From positions 30,841,540-30,905,539 of the forward strand of contig NC_044924.1 of the NCBI RefSeq assembly GCF_003576645.1: a DNA stretch of 64,000 nucleotides. The letters are read 5' to 3'. This document shows, piece by piece, positions 21,298 to 34,536 of this stretch. The first letter of the stretch is position 1. Each line of letters opens with the position of its first letter. The DNA is from Ipomoea triloba (lineage: Eukaryota > Streptophyta > Magnoliopsida > Solanales > Convolvulaceae). A program made the translations under genes and the position numbers. The notes below the pieces were generated by a model, which saw only the letters and a program-made list of their open reading frames with translations, did no database searches and was not told the DNA's origin.

Positions 21298-24200
21298 ATG
21301 GCTGACGGCTCTGTTAATTCTTCCGAACGGACCGTTTCTGATGCAGCTATTTCTTCTGCGGTTTCTTCAGCAGCCGCTTCTCTGTCTGCTGCGCATCACT
21401 ATGTTAGCATTAAGCTAACGAACAAGAATTTCTTGTTTTGGAGGACGCAGGTTATTCCGTTTCTTCGTGGGCACGACCTCATGGGTTTCGTTGATGGCAC
21501 GAACTCTTGCCCTAATCGTTTTCTTCCCGTTTCTGAAGGCTCCTCCGCTGCTGCTGCTCTATCCAACCCGCTGCATGCTCCATGGGTGCGCCAAGATCAG
21601 GCGGTCCTTAGCATGTTAATCTCTTCACTTTCGTCGGAAGTCATGTACCTCGCAATTGGTTGCACTACGTCGCGTGATCTCTGGTTGGCGCTTGAGCAGG
21701 CTCTCACCTCTTCCAGTCAAGCTCGGATTATGCATATTCTTGGACAGCTGCAAACAATACGCCAAGGTGATGCCTCCGCTATCGACTACATTGCTCGTGC
21801 GCAAGTTATGGTGGAAGATCTAGCTCTTGCTGGCCGTGCGGTTCCTTTGGAGGATCAAAATATGTATATTTTCAGGGGTTTACGTCCAGAATATCACTCT
21901 GTCGTAGCCTCTTTGAATGTTCGAGGTCAGCCAGTGCGTCTTCCCGAACTCGCCGATCTCCTTGGCTCGCATGAGTTCACTACCGGTGATAGCTATGGCG
22001 GTGTTCCAGCCCCTGCAGCTGCGGCTTTTGTTGGCCAGCGTGGTAGTGGAGGTCGGTCGCGGTCTTGGCGAGGCAGATCGAATCGTCGCGGTGGGACTCC
22101 GTCGCGTGGCGGTGCTGCTTTCGCCGACCAGCAGCAGCAGCAGGGCGGTGGTGTGCAGCGTGGACGTGGCTTGCATGGTGGTGGCAGGTCACGTGGGCGA
22201 CGTGGTGGTAATTGGCAGCCTCAATGCCAATTATGTGGCAATTATGGCCATCTTGCACCAGCCTGCTTTTCTTTAATTGGCCGTGGACTCCAAGCTCATT
22301 TAACATATGCTGAGGATGCGCCGAATCTTGTGTCTGACTCACATCTTTGGATTCCAGACACTGGGGCGACAAATCACGCAACCCCTGATATTGCTGCGCT
22401 CTCTACATCTGAAGAGTACACTGGTGGTGATGCTCTTCGAGTTGGTGATGGTACAGGTTTGCTTATTAGTCATAATGGTCATGCTTCTTTTTCTACCCCG
22501 TCTAAAGTATTTAGGATGTCTGATATTTTACATGTTCCTGGTTTGTCTTCCTCTCTTTTATCTGTGCAACGCTTTGCAAAAGATAATAAAGTCTTTTTTG
22601 AGTTTCATCCATCCTTTTTTGTTGTGAAGGATATAGCAACCATGGAAATTCTTCTTCGCGGCAATAGTTGCGGTGGTCTCTACATGCTGCCCATTCCGAA
22701 AAACAATCCCCGTGCGTTTATCTCGTCCCGTGCTTCCTCTTCCGTATGGCATGATCGTTTGGGACATCCTAATCAACGAGTCTTAGATCGTATTCTTCCT
22801 TTTTGTTCTGTTAGTGGTTCTAGTCGCAATAATCGTTGTACTTCTTCTTTGTGTTCTGCGTGTCAATTGGGCAAGTCTGCTCGTTTCCCTTTGCCACGTG
22901 TAGACTCTGTTAGTTCGAATATTCTTGATTTGATTTATACTGGTATTTAGGGACCAGCTCCTGTTTTGCCTTCTTCTGGTTATCGTTATTTTGTTCTTTT
23001 TGTTGATGACCATTCTCGTTACACGTGGTATTATCCTATGAAATTGAAGTTTGACATGTATGCCATTTTTGACAAGTTTCGTGCCTTAGTTGAACGGTCA
23101 TTTAATCGCAAAATTAAGGCTATTCAGTTTGACTTAGGAGCTGAATACAAAAAGTTACATACTGTTCTTCTTCAGTTAGGGATTAATCATAGACAATCCT
23201 GTGCCTACACTCATGAACAGAATGGTCGTGTTGAGAGGAAGCACAGGCATATTGTCGAAACTAGTCTTACTCTTATGGCTCGTGCGTTTGTTCTATCTCG
23301 TTTTTGAGACTTTGCTTTTGAAACTGCTGTTTACTTGATTAATAGAATGCCTTCTAGTGTTTTGCAGAATTCCAGTCCTCCTTTATTGTTGCATAAATCT
23401 TCTCCCTCATACTCTTTTCTTCGTGTGTTTGATTGTCTTTGTTATCCTCACTTGCGTCCTTATAATCGTCACAAAATGTCATATCGGTCATCTCCTTGTG
23501 TCTTCTTAGGTTATCCTGAGTCTTTTAGGGGGTACAGATGCATGGACTTAACGACTAATAAGATTTATACCTGCAGACATGTAAACTTTGACGAGAATGT
23601 GTTTCCCTTTGTTAGTAGGGTTGCTATGCCATCTCCTCCCTCTGTGCAGAAGTCGTGGGCTGAATCGGTTTTACAGGTATTGCCATCTTCTCTTGCTGAT
23701 TATCCTGNACCACTGCTGCTCCTACTCGTCAAAGAGGACGACCCCGTGGCAAGTCCACACGTCCGACTGTTCGCTCCCATGCAATGGCTACGAGGAGTCG
23801 GTCTGTGGCTCCACTTTTGGCTCTCTCTGCTCAGGCCTGTCCTACCGAGCCCACTTGCTACACTCAGGCAGTTAAATTTTCTGAATGGCAAGAGGCAATC
23901 AATGCGCTTTTGCACAATCAGACTTGGGTTCTAGTTCCTCCTCGCCCAGGTATGAATGTGATTGGGTGTAAGTGGGTTTTTCGTACTAAACGTAAAGCTG
24001 ATGGTTCAATAGAGAGGCATAAGGCGAGACTTGTGGCGAAAGGGTTTAATCAAGTTCCTGGTCAGGACTTTTTTGACACCTTTAGTCCGGTTGTGAAACC
24101 CACTACAGTCAGATTGCTTTTGAGTTTGGCTATTTCCTCAGGTTGGGTGGTTAGGCAACTTGACGTACACAATGCATTTTTGAATGGTGATTTGGCTGAG

Positions 24201-25367
24201 ACTGTTTATATGCGTCAACCACTCGAGTATGCTGATGCTCAATTGCCTGATCACGTTTGTCTGTTGAAGCGTTCCTTATATGGCTTAAAGCAAGCTCCAC
24301 GAGCTTGGTTTAATCGGCTGCATACTTTTTTACTCTCTATTGGGTTTATAGCTTCAAAGACTGATGTGTCATTATTCTATTACTCTCGTGGTTCTGCATG
24401 TGTGTATCTTTTAGTATATGTTGATGACATTTTGGTAATGGGGACTGCTGAGCTACTAGTGTCTGATTTACTCTCTAAACTGTCTACTGCTTTCAAAATT
24501 AGAGATCTTGGTGAACCTGGTTTCTTTCTTGGAATTGAGCTAGTCAAAACTAGCAATGGTGTTATTCTTTCTCAGCAGCGGTACATGTCAGACATCTTGA
24601 AACGGGCTGGAATGACTGATTGTAAACCTCTCGCAACTCCTATTTCTGCATTGAAAACTCCATTGCTTAATTCAGATTCATATGAAGATCCAACGAAATA
24701 CAGGAGTTTGGCTGGTGCTCTCCAGTATCTCACAATTACACGGCCAGACTTATCCTTTGCGGTCAATCAATTGTGTCAACATATGCATGCTCCAACATTG
24801 TCTCACTGGGAGCAGCTAAAACGAGTGCTCAGGTATGTCAAAGGCACCCTCTCATTCGGCTTGCGTATAACTCAGTCAAATTCTAGAGAGCTTCATGCTT
24901 TCTCTGATTCTGACTGGGCTGGTTGTCCTGAGGACCGTAAATCTACTAGTGGATATGCAGTGTTTCTTGGCACCAATCTTATCTCTTGGGTGTGCAAGAA
25001 ACAGAAGACAGTTGCAAGATCATCCACGGAAGCTGAGTATAAAGCCTTGGCTGATGTTTGTGCTGAGGTAATATGGATCATGTCCTTGCTGCGTGAGATC
25101 AAAATTGATGGCATCCCTATTCCCAAATTATGGTGTGACAATCTTGGTGCTACTTATATGTGTGCGAATCCAAATTTTCATGCAAGAACTAAGCACGTGG
25201 AGATTGACTACCACTTTGTTAGAGATAGGGTTGCCAATGGAGATATTCAGGTTAACTTTATTTCCACAAAAGATCAATTAGCTGATATCTTTACAAAAGC
25301 TTTGCCTAGTCCTAGATTTTCTTTTCTTAGGGACAAGCTTCAGGTTAGTAGTTTACCATGCGCTTGA
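21298..25367 (+). pseudogene. copia gag-pol with two stops and one N
   Basis: The start at 21298 lies 20 bp after the primer-binding site. Gag N-terminus: YVSIKLTNKNFLFWRTQV (residues ~40-57). Zinc knuckle CQLCGNYGHLAPAC near residue 310. Protease DTGATNHAT near residue 350. Gag-pre-integrase (VWHDRLGHPNQ, CSACQLGKSARF), then integrase. The frame stops at 22948 (TAG where relatives have the Trp of TDIWGP) and again at 23305 (TGA at the Trp before DFAFETAVY). After the N at 23708 the frame changes, then RT (YVDDILVMG) and RNase H ([28 protein letters not shown]) read openly to 25365. The RT half looks healthy, the integrase half is dead. Confidence 0.85.
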
Positions 25368-25439
25368 GGGGGAGTATTAGCACTCTCTGAGTTTGAGTCA
25401 CGTTAGGACTAGCTATTCTACTCTACCTGAGACTCCCCT
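23709..25439 (+). repeat. First copy of a 1.73-kb exact direct duplication
   Basis: This copy and 25441-27171 agree at every place I compared, including silent sites and the LTR part. Both follow a single N. The first copy's LTR piece (25375-25439) stops at the second N. The pattern fits overlapping contigs joined end to end. Confidence 0.85.
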
Positions 25440-25440
25440 N

Positions 25441-27099
25441 ACCACTGCTGCTCCTACTCGTCAAAGAGGACGACCCCGTGGCAAGTCCACACGTCCGACT
25501 GTTCGCTCCCATGCAATGGCTACGAGGAGTCGGTCTGTGGCTCCACTTTTGGCTCTCTCTGCTCAGGCCTGTCCTACCGAGCCCACTTGCTACACTCAGG
25601 CAGTTAAATTTTCTGAATGGCAAGAGGCAATCAATGCGCTTTTGCACAATCAGACTTGGGTTCTAGTTCCTCCTCGCCCAGGTATGAATGTGATTGGGTG
25701 TAAGTGGGTTTTTCGTACTAAACGTAAAGCTGATGGTTCAATAGAGAGGCATAAGGCGAGACTTGTGGCGAAAGGGTTTAATCAAGTTCCTGGTCAGGAC
25801 TTTTTTGACACCTTTAGTCCGGTTGTGAAACCCACTACAGTCAGATTGCTTTTGAGTTTGGCTATTTCCTCAGGTTGGGTGGTTAGGCAACTTGACGTAC
25901 ACAATGCATTTTTGAATGGTGATTTGGCTGAGACTGTTTATATGCGTCAACCACTCGAGTATGCTGATGCTCAATTGCCTGATCACGTTTGTCTGTTGAA
26001 GCGTTCCTTATATGGCTTAAAGCAAGCTCCACGAGCTTGGTTTAATCGGCTGCATACTTTTTTACTCTCTATTGGGTTTATAGCTTCAAAGACTGATGTG
26101 TCATTATTCTATTACTCTCGTGGTTCTGCATGTGTGTATCTTTTAGTATATGTTGATGACATTTTGGTAATGGGGACTGCTGAGCTACTAGTGTCTGATT
26201 TACTCTCTAAACTGTCTACTGCTTTCAAAATTAGAGATCTTGGTGAACCTGGTTTCTTTCTTGGAATTGAGCTAGTCAAAACTAGCAATGGTGTTATTCT
26301 TTCTCAGCAGCGGTACATGTCAGACATCTTGAAACGGGCTGGAATGACTGATTGTAAACCTCTCGCAACTCCTATTTCTGCATTGAAAACTCCATTGCTT
26401 AATTCAGATTCATATGAAGATCCAACGAAATACAGGAGTTTGGCTGGTGCTCTCCAGTATCTCACAATTACACGGCCAGACTTATCCTTTGCGGTCAATC
26501 AATTGTGTCAACATATGCATGCTCCAACATTGTCTCACTGGGAGCAGCTAAAACGAGTGCTCAGGTATGTCAAAGGCACCCTCTCATTCGGCTTGCGTAT
26601 AACTCAGTCAAATTCTAGAGAGCTTCATGCTTTCTCTGATTCTGACTGGGCTGGTTGTCCTGAGGACCGTAAATCTACTAGTGGATATGCAGTGTTTCTT
26701 GGCACCAATCTTATCTCTTGGGTGTGCAAGAAACAGAAGACAGTTGCAAGATCATCCACGGAAGCTGAGTATAAAGCCTTGGCTGATGTTTGTGCTGAGG
26801 TAATATGGATCATGTCCTTGCTGCGTGAGATCAAAATTGATGGCATCCCTATTCCCAAATTATGGTGTGACAATCTTGGTGCTACTTATATGTGTGCGAA
26901 TCCAAATTTTCATGCAAGAACTAAGCACGTGGAGATTGACTACCACTTTGTTAGAGATAGGGTTGCCAATGGAGATATTCAGGTTAACTTTATTTCCACA
27001 AAAGATCAATTAGCTGATATCTTTACAAAAGCTTTGCCTAGTCCTAGATTTTCTTTTCTTAGGGACAAGCTTCAGGTTAGTAGTTTACCATGCGCTTGA
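25441..27099 (+). pseudogene. Second copy of copia RT and RNase H
   Basis: Identical in translation to 23784-25367 across more than 500 residues: RT with YVDDILVMG and RNase H ending ADIFTKALP. It reaches its natural stop at 27097 and is followed by the complete 3' LTR. Its apparent start inside the preceding LTR is an artefact of the N join. Confidence 0.8.
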
Positions 27100-27106
27100 G
27101 GGGGAG

Positions 27107-27241
27107 TATTAGCACTCTCTGAGTTTGAGTCACGTTAGGACTAGCTATTCTACTCTACCTGAGACTCCCCTTGTATATATATCTCCTATTCCTCATCATT
27201 GTAATTGTTCAATTGAATCAATACAATATTCAGTTCTCATC
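27107..27241 (+). repeat. 3' LTR of the second copia element
   Basis: Preceded by the purine tract GAGGGGGAG. It matches the 5' LTR over its whole 135 bp as far as I compared, which suggests a fairly recent insertion. Confidence 0.85.
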
Positions 27242-27246
27242 TTCGC

Positions 27247-28307
27247 TATTCTAAAAACCTACAAAAATTCACAAAAGGTGATGCTCTAAGGTTTAATTGT
27301 TTAAGTTTGTAACTTCTAAGTACAACTATACAAGTTTGTAATTTGCACTTTGTTTTTAACTAATAAATTTAATAATCTTTAAATTATTTTAATTTGTTGA
27401 ATCCTAAAATAACCAAATATCCAAGCTAATCCATCCGAATATGATCTTTAAGATATTCGCAGTTTTTGTGTAATTAAAATCAAAAGAACGAGATATTATA
27501 GTGTAATAGGGCCAGTTATTAAAAAAAAAAAATCAAATGAACGAGTTAACAAATTAATATCCAAACTTGAAACAGATGGATAGATCCAATATCTGAACCC
27601 GTCCAACGCCTAGCCTCTACTAAACATTTTTGTATATATGAACGTGGAGAATAAGTCATCCAATTCATGCTAACGTGTTCAAACTTTTAACTTCCAACAA
27701 GTTTTCTTGGACGTCCAATTCTGCCATCTCCTGATTCAATGGCAACAATTTCGAGAAATTTCCTACCAATAAGTTGGTCTCTTCATTAATTAGAAAGACG
27801 CGTTACTCCATCTGCATAACACATAATGCAATCTATCTATAAGTCTATAACAATGACCTAAAACCAACTGACCGAGTCAGAAAATTTGAGTTGAGAAGTC
27901 GAATTTATAGGGAAAATTTAATACATAATTGTATCGACTATTATTGCTAATAATTTTTTATTATATTATATGCAATACTATATGAATTATATATATAATT
28001 ATATGAGTATGATCTACGTCAAATATTACTTTTAAAAGTTTCACATAATACAAAATAGATTCAATAATAAAAAAAATATTTATATTTATTTAAATATTCA
28101 TTGTCACTCTTTTATCAGATAAAAGTTGCCAATTGTTTTGTCAACAACTTTTTAATTTGATAATTAATATTCATTTTACTAATTAATTGAATATATATTT
28201 CAAATTTTAAGGGATGAAGATGAAAATCAAGATCCCGAAATATAGAATCATTCTTAATTTGGTCAATTTCAAAACTAATCCTTTTAACCTAGTAAATTTA
28301 TATACTT
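27247..28307. other. 1.1-kb AT-rich non-coding stretch
   Basis: No open frame, repeat boundary or RNA gene was recognised. Confidence 0.5.
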
Positions 28308-28344
28308 AAAGTGTAACCGAATAATAAAAACATTCCACTACACA

Positions 28345-29509
28345 TCGATTCACATTAAACGTGGATGGCAGCGTTAGAGCTACCATGAGGACAGTAGGCA
28401 TTTGCGGAATCTTACGGAATGCTGGAGGTGAATGGGTTGGAGGCTTTACTGGCAGATCGGACTACGCTGACCCAACCGTGACGGAGATGCGAGCTATAGT
28501 TAAGGCCATGGCAAATTATACCGTGGACCCAGGTCCACCTTGTACCTGGGTCCAATACTACGCCGTTTCACTATTATTATTTTTTTTAATAAAAAATTAC
28601 TAAACATATAGCCCTGAAATGTGTGAATGTGGAGGTTTCAAATTGTTAATATGGAGTATAGAATTTGTGAATGTAGAGTTATGAATGTGTGAATCTGTAG
28701 TAGAGTTAACAAAGTTCTAGCAGCCCTGAAATGTGTGAATGTGGAGGTTTCAAATTGTGAATATGGAGTATAGAATTTGTAAATGTACAGTTATGAATGT
28801 GTGAATCTGTAGTAGAGTTAACAGAGTTCTAGCAACTTGTAGCCCTGTAATGTGTGAATGTGGAGTTCCCAAGTTGTGAACATGGAGTATAGGACCTGTG
28901 AATATAGAGTTTTGAATGTGTGAATGCATAACAGTGGTAATATAGTTACTAAACATATAGCCATGTAATGTGTGAATGTGGAGTTTTCAAATTGTGAATA
29001 TGGAGTATAGGGTCTGTGAATGTAGAGTTTGTGTTCTATTACGATGAGGAGCCGTTAACGCCGTTAATTTTTTTTTTTTTTATTTTTAAAAATAAAATTG
29101 TGAAACGGCGTCGTATTGGACCCAGGTCCACTTTGCAAGGTGGACCTGGGTCCACGGCATAACAACTGTAAGGCCATCCAGTGGGCTTGGGAAAAAGGGA
29201 TTCGAGACGTGAAAATACAATCGGATGCTAATGAGGCTATCAAATGGATCCATGAGGAGACTGCTCTTCGAGCTATAGCTCGGGACCTTGTGCAAGAGGT
29301 TATTCGTTGGCGTGCTAAGGATTAGAATATTTCCTTTCGAGTTATTTTTTGCGAACAGAATAGAAGTGCGGATGCTTTAGCTTTGCTGCGTAACTCTCAA
29401 GCGATGGAATGGAGGGAGTTCACCTCCTGCCCTTCGGAATGTGATGAGGTCTTCAATAATGACCTTGTGCGTACTACGCAAGTTCGTAGAGTGAGAGAGA
29501 CCTCTTAGA
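28345..29509 (+). pseudogene. RVT_3-type RNase H domain, interrupted
   Basis: The open part before the insertion reads LNVDGS...GICGILRNAGGEWVGG...TEMRAI. After it come KGIRDVKIQSDANEAIKWI and, past a TAG at 29323, EQNRSADALA. The four acidic positions typical of the fold are visible: Asp in NVDGS, Glu in TEMRAI, Asp in QSDANEA and Asp in RSADALA. The insertion and the stop (where RNase H relatives normally have Trp) make it non-functional. Confidence 0.8.
28510..29168. mobile_element. MULE-type MITE with palindromic ends and minisatellite core
   Basis: A perfect 9-bp duplication TAAGGCCAT flanks it (28501-28509, 29169-29177). The left end reads GGCAAATTATACCGTGGACC and the right end is its inverse with a few changes. 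Each terminus holds a self-complementary GTGGACC...GGTCCAC block and an inner ACGGCGT/ACGCCGTTT motif. The core is a run of AATGTGTGAATGTGGAG / GAATATGGAGTATAG units. No coding capacity. Confidence 0.9.
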
Positions 29510-29784
29510 TAGGTCTCGACTTCGGGGTTCCCCACTCCTGTTTGATAAAAAAAAAGTGTAAACGAATAATAAAAACACACAATAAGTTGCTATTTAATTA
29601 ATCAACTAATTAAACAAAACATATATCACAAATTTAGAGAGTAATGATGTTAAATTGGATCTCGATGACCACAATTATTGAAATCTTGACAAAAAAATTC
29701 AAGTTATAAAAACTGGTGAATTTGATTATCTGAATTATTTACTTTTACTTAATGAATTTGAGGTTATATATAGATTTTTGTTCA

Positions 29785-30395
29785 AATGCGGCGGTGAGCT
29801 CCGGTGCGGTCATGCGGCCTAATCTTCATCGTCCAATTTCATTAATCCTACTGAAATTTGCGTATGTTTAAGTGGCGTTATTATGGTAATTTTAGTATTT
29901 ATATTACGTGAATTGAAATGGTGCATTTAGTACATAGTCTGGTGCGTTTGAATACATGTTGTGGTGCGTTTTATTACGTATGTTGGTGCATTAACTGTGT
30001 TGTGGAATGGTGTGTTTTAATCTATCCGCTAGTGCATTTTCATACGTAGAATGATGTGTAACTGTGTTGTGGAATTGTGTGTTTTAATACGTCGTCTGGT
30101 GCATTTTAATACATTGAATGGTGTGTATTTTAACACATGTGTTTCTAATAAGTGTAGTGCATTTTAATACGTAGAATGATGCATATTTTAGCACATGTTT
30201 TCTAATATGTGTAAATAGTGTATGCTTATAATCTGACATGAGGCACGTTGTGGTACATTTTAATACATAGAATGATGTGTTTTATTAAGTATATTGATGA
30301 ATTTTAAGTGAATATGTGCATTTGATATATTGTGTGGAATGGTGTATTTTATCGGTTCTCTGGTGCGTTTTAATACGTAGAATGGGGTGTTCTGT

Positions 30396-30454
<59 letters not shown>

Positions 30455-30530
30455 CACGTTGATTTGATATGTTGATATGATCTAATGGCTAAAAATAGGC
30501 CGCACGACCACACCTAATGACCAAGCCACA
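29785..30530 (+). repeat. Dispersed repeat built from GTGCATTTTAATACGTAGAA units
   Basis: It starts with GGTGCGGTCATGCGGCCTAAT and, near its end, carries the inverse-like AGGCCGCACGACCACACCT, which may be terminal inverted repeats. Between them are many variants of GTGCATTTTAATACGTAGAA and GGTGTGTTTTAAT. The stretch 49000-49430 is the same repeat in reverse, which confirms an interspersed family. The class is unknown. Confidence 0.6.
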
Positions 30531-30539
30531 CCTGATCAT

Positions 30540-30573
<34 letters not shown>
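30399..30573. repeat. AT microsatellites around the end of the dispersed repeat
   Basis: (AT)n tracts at 30399-30452 and 30543-30573, separated by the CCGCACGACCACACC end block. Confidence 0.85.
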
Positions 30574-30576
<3 letters not shown>

Positions 30577-30877
30577 ACAAAACACACCATTCTACGTACT
30601 AAAATGCACCAGAGGACTGATAAAACACACCATTCCACACTATAACCAAATGCACCTATTCACTTAAAATTCATCAAAATACGTAATAAAACGCATCATT
30701 CTACGTATTAAAATGCACCACAACATGCCTCATGTCAGGTTATAAACATGCACTATTTACACATATTAGAAAACATGTGCTAAAATATGCACATTCTACG
30801 TATTAAAATGCACAATTCCACTTACTGAAAATCTCTATCCCAAATTGTAAACATGCACTATTACAATTATTAGAAAA
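30574..30877 (-). repeat. Inverted partial copy of the 29785 repeat
   Basis: It contains the reverse complement of the same units (CATTCTACGTATTAAAATGC, ACACACCATTCCACA). Together with the forward copy it forms an imperfect inverted repeat across the AT tracts. Confidence 0.65.
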
Positions 30878-32942
30878 CTAGTTTTTCACGCGCATTGCGC
30901 GAATGAGATAATGCCCAGTGTTTATTATTAAATAAGTATTCCAAAGTATATCAATGCAAGATTATATAGGAGATGTTCATGCATATGTAATTAAATATTG
31001 AATTTGTTTATTTAAATCGGCAATTTAAAGTTTATGAATGCAAGATAATATATGAAAGATTGATTATAATTGTCACTAAAATAAATATTTACAATTTTGT
31101 AAAAACGCTAATCTAAATACTTAGTCTAAAAATGAAAGGATAAATAAATACGTACTACTTTTTTGTTTGAATTTCTCTAAGCCTTTTTTAATTCTCTTTC
31201 GGGTAGCATTGTTATTGCCTTTTATTTTCATTACTTTTTTGAAAAAAATTATTTATTGGTATTTGGTAATGTGTCATGTGCATTTGAGTTATTGTAGTAA
31301 TATAGATGACAATGTCATCATGCAATGAGATTACGATGTAGGAACTTGTGAATTTGTCTCGTTGTGTTTGTATATACGACTGAGATCTCAGTTGTACTAT
31401 AAACTCTTAATCTTACAAACGCCTATTGATATTTGACAGTGGTAGTTTTCCTCCCTACATGTTTCGTGTGATGTGAGATTTTTATCGTACATTCTCATGC
31501 GAAAGTATTGTCAAAATATTAATATTTATTATATTTGCAAAAGATTAATGAGTAGTACATTTTGTTCTAGTTTCATAACTTGTTTACTTGATAGTAACAA
31601 CAATAGCTTTGCAGGTAGTCCGAATACTGATGCTACAATATGTCTAGTTTCATCAACAGTTTCTACATCCATTTTGCACATGTTTATTTTGAAGTTCATA
31701 TTTTTGGATTAGTATGAATGAGTATATATAGTACTTGATTTTGTGTGTGTGTGTTTTGTAAAAGTCTTTTGTTGATTTGATACTAATCTTAGAGTACTGC
31801 TGCATTTTCATCACAATGCATGCAGTTAAATATTTGCCACTTTGTGCATAAATATTTTAAACAATGGCTACATCTTATATGCCAATTATTTTTGTTGTCA
31901 AGATTGATGTTGATTTTGTCTTTAATCCAAACAAGTTGATTGTAGAAAATGAAATGAATTGTAAATTTATATTAGTTCTAATATATTTAAAGAATGCACA
32001 ATAAGTATTTTACATATAAGATTAATGAATGCTGCAACGGTAGCTATTTTTCAAATTTCTTCTTTTTCTGAATTTGAAAGATTGATTCCAATAATGTTGT
32101 AGTCTCAACATCTTTTCAATGCATCAAGTGTGTCACAATGTTCTATTGCCTACATTGACATTTTTAATAATGAGTTTTAAATCAATTTATTGGGTTATTT
32201 GAATGTTTTCTTTGTCAACAAATTCTCCATAAGTGGTTAATATGATAGGCTTCAAATTGTTTTTTTTATTATTTTTAAATCCATGTTATTAACATAATAC
32301 TTGATAAATAAATATATAACATTATTTTTTAGTATAACTTTGATATTTAATTACAAGATAGTGTAAAAAAACAATGAATAATGTAGTAAATATAATTAAT
32401 TAATAGGTTTGAAGGTAATGAACCATTGTATTGTAGAAAATATAGACAATATAACTAATGAAATTATATATCTTTTAAAATTTTTTGATAGTGAATATTT
32501 TTTTTTGAATAAGACATTGTAAATATCGAATTATAAATTAAAAAAATGCATATGTCTTATTTTTTTTTGTTATAACTAATAATTTATTTAATTTAATAAA
32601 AATAATGAGTGGGTTACTTAGTTTTGAATAATATACTCTAACATATTCGTAGTATATGTTCAACAATTATGCCAACTTTGATTGGAATGAGGTTCGAACC
32701 AAACACCATATATTAACGGAATATTAATGGAAAACTTAATGGATAATCATATAATTAAGGATAAATTAAAAAATCTCAAGGAACAATATAAATCTAAACA
32801 ATTTGAACTATCCATTTGATTTAATAATTTGCCCGTCATTTTTTTTACCCATTATTACAAGATAGTGTAAAAAAAAAACAATGAATAATATAGTGAATAT
32901 AATTAATTAATAGATTTGAAGGTAAGGAATCATTGTAGTGCA
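30878..32942 (-). mobile_element. Rearranged Helitron copy with intact 3' end
   Basis: On the minus strand it ends with a CGCGCAATGCGCG hairpin and CTAG, and its body matches the Helitrons at 32980 and 52250 (GGTTCGAACC block, CCGTTAA repeats). The 5' TCTACTATACTAATAAG end is missing and an ~85-bp block near 32356-32440 recurs at 32858-32942. Confidence 0.6.
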
Positions 32943-32979
32943 CTAGAGGACGGTTTAAAATACACCATTCCACTCCATA

Positions 32980-34536
32980 TCTACTATACTAATAAGAGCC
33001 AAAGAGAGTTAGGCCTAAAATGGGTAGAAAAAATGGCGGTCAAATTATTTAATCAAATGGATGGTTCAGATGAATTATTTAATCAAATAGATGGTTAAGA
33101 TAATTCAGATTAATATTATTAATAGAGATTACCTAATTTAACCTTACTTTTATGATTATCCGTTAAGTTTTCCGTTAAATATTCTCTTCTCCGTTAATAT
33201 TCCGTTAACTTTTAACTTACCCATTAATTTCTATAAGAAAGGTCTTAGGTTCGAACCTCATCTCAATCAAATTTGACATAATTAAGTTTCTCAGTCTATT
33301 TTACTCTTATTAAATTAAATAAATTAGTACCTACAGCAAAAAATGATACATATGTATTTCTTTAATTTAGAATTATGTGTCTACAATACCTTTATTTGAA
33401 AAAATTATTCATTATCAAAAAATTAAATTAAATAAGAGAAAATAATTTCATTAGTTATATTGTCTTTATTTTCTCTCATGCAAAGATTCTTTACATTCGA
33501 ATTTATTAATTGATATTCATTACATTGTCCATTATCTTATTTTTACAATATCTTGTAATTAAATATCAAAGTTATAGTACAAAATAATGTTATATATTTG
33601 TTTACCAAGTATTTTATTAATACTATGAAAAAAAATTTAAAATAATTTGAAACTAATTATATTAACTACTTGGGGATTGGTTGACAAAGAGAGTACTCAA
33701 ATAATAACCCAACAAATTGAAGCGGAATCACTCTATTTTACTCTTATTGAATTAAATAAATTAGTAGTTACACCAAAAAATGATATATATGTATTTCTTT
33801 AATACCATGAAAAAAAATAAAAAAGAATAGTTTGAAACCAATCATATTAACTACTTGGGTGATTTGTTGACAATGAAAGTACTCAAATAACCCATTACCC
33901 AGCAAATTGAAGCGAGAAACTACCTTTTAATATCTTTGTAATACATAATATTTTAAAATTTCAAATTTTTATTAATTTATTTAATCTTTTTTCTTAAACT
34001 AGGGATTTCTTTATCCACAATAACTCATTCAATAATAATGGTTGAACCAAATGAACCCCAAGCAGAACACCTAAAGGAAAGTCCATAGCTCTTATATCAT
34101 AATCTCATTGCATGACCTTGTCATCTATGCTACCAACAATAACCGAATTGCAAATAACACACTACCAACAAAAAGGAAGAGAACAAATAGTAAAGATGAA
34201 GACAATGACAATGTTACTTAAAAGAGAATTAAGAACAGTTAGAAAAATTCAAATTAAAAGTAGTATTTATTTAGACTATCATTTTTAGACCAAATATTTA
34301 GACTATTGATTTTAAAAGGTTGCAAACGTTTATTTTGGTAATAATTATAATGAATTTTGTATATTATCTTGGATTCATATACTTTTGAGTTAGATATTTA
34401 AATAAAAAAAAAATCGACATTCAATTACCCATGTATAAACTTCTCCTATATAATCTTGCATTGATATACTTTCAAATATTTATTTAAATATAAACATTGG
34501 GCATTAACTCATTCGCGTTATGCGCGTATAAAACTA

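Larger units (their letters stand above)
21133..27241 (+). mobile_element. Ty1-copia retrotransposon with both LTRs and a duplicated pol half
   Basis: Short identical-looking LTRs of 135 bp (21133-21267 and 27107-27241) start TATTAGCACTCTCTGAG. The 5' LTR is followed at once by TGGTATCAGC, complementary to the initiator-Met tRNA end. The likely 5-bp duplication is TTCAC / TTCGC. Gag, zinc knuckle, protease, integrase, RT and RNase H are present in copia order. The segment 23709-25439 appears again at 25441-27171, both times directly after a single N; without it the element would be about 4.4 kb. Confidence 0.9.
28333..29552 (+). mobile_element. 5'-truncated LINE (L1-type) with poly(A)
   Basis: A 25-bp duplication with one mismatch flanks it (28308-28332 and 29553-29577, AAAGTGTAACCGAATAATAA...). 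The element ends in an A run and its coding part is an RNase H domain in the sense direction, as in the 3' part of plant L1-type ORF2. A MULE-type MITE (28510-29168) has inserted into it; without that the LINE piece is about 560 bp. Confidence 0.85.

Noticed and set aside
21880..22381. Overlapping open frames on both strands within copia gag
   Set aside because: Shadows of the gag reading frame, caused by the Gly/Arg/Gln-rich codons before the zinc knuckle.
28501..29177. TAAGGCCAT repeats as regulatory sites
   Set aside because: They are the two copies of one 9-bp target-site duplication around the MULE-MITE.
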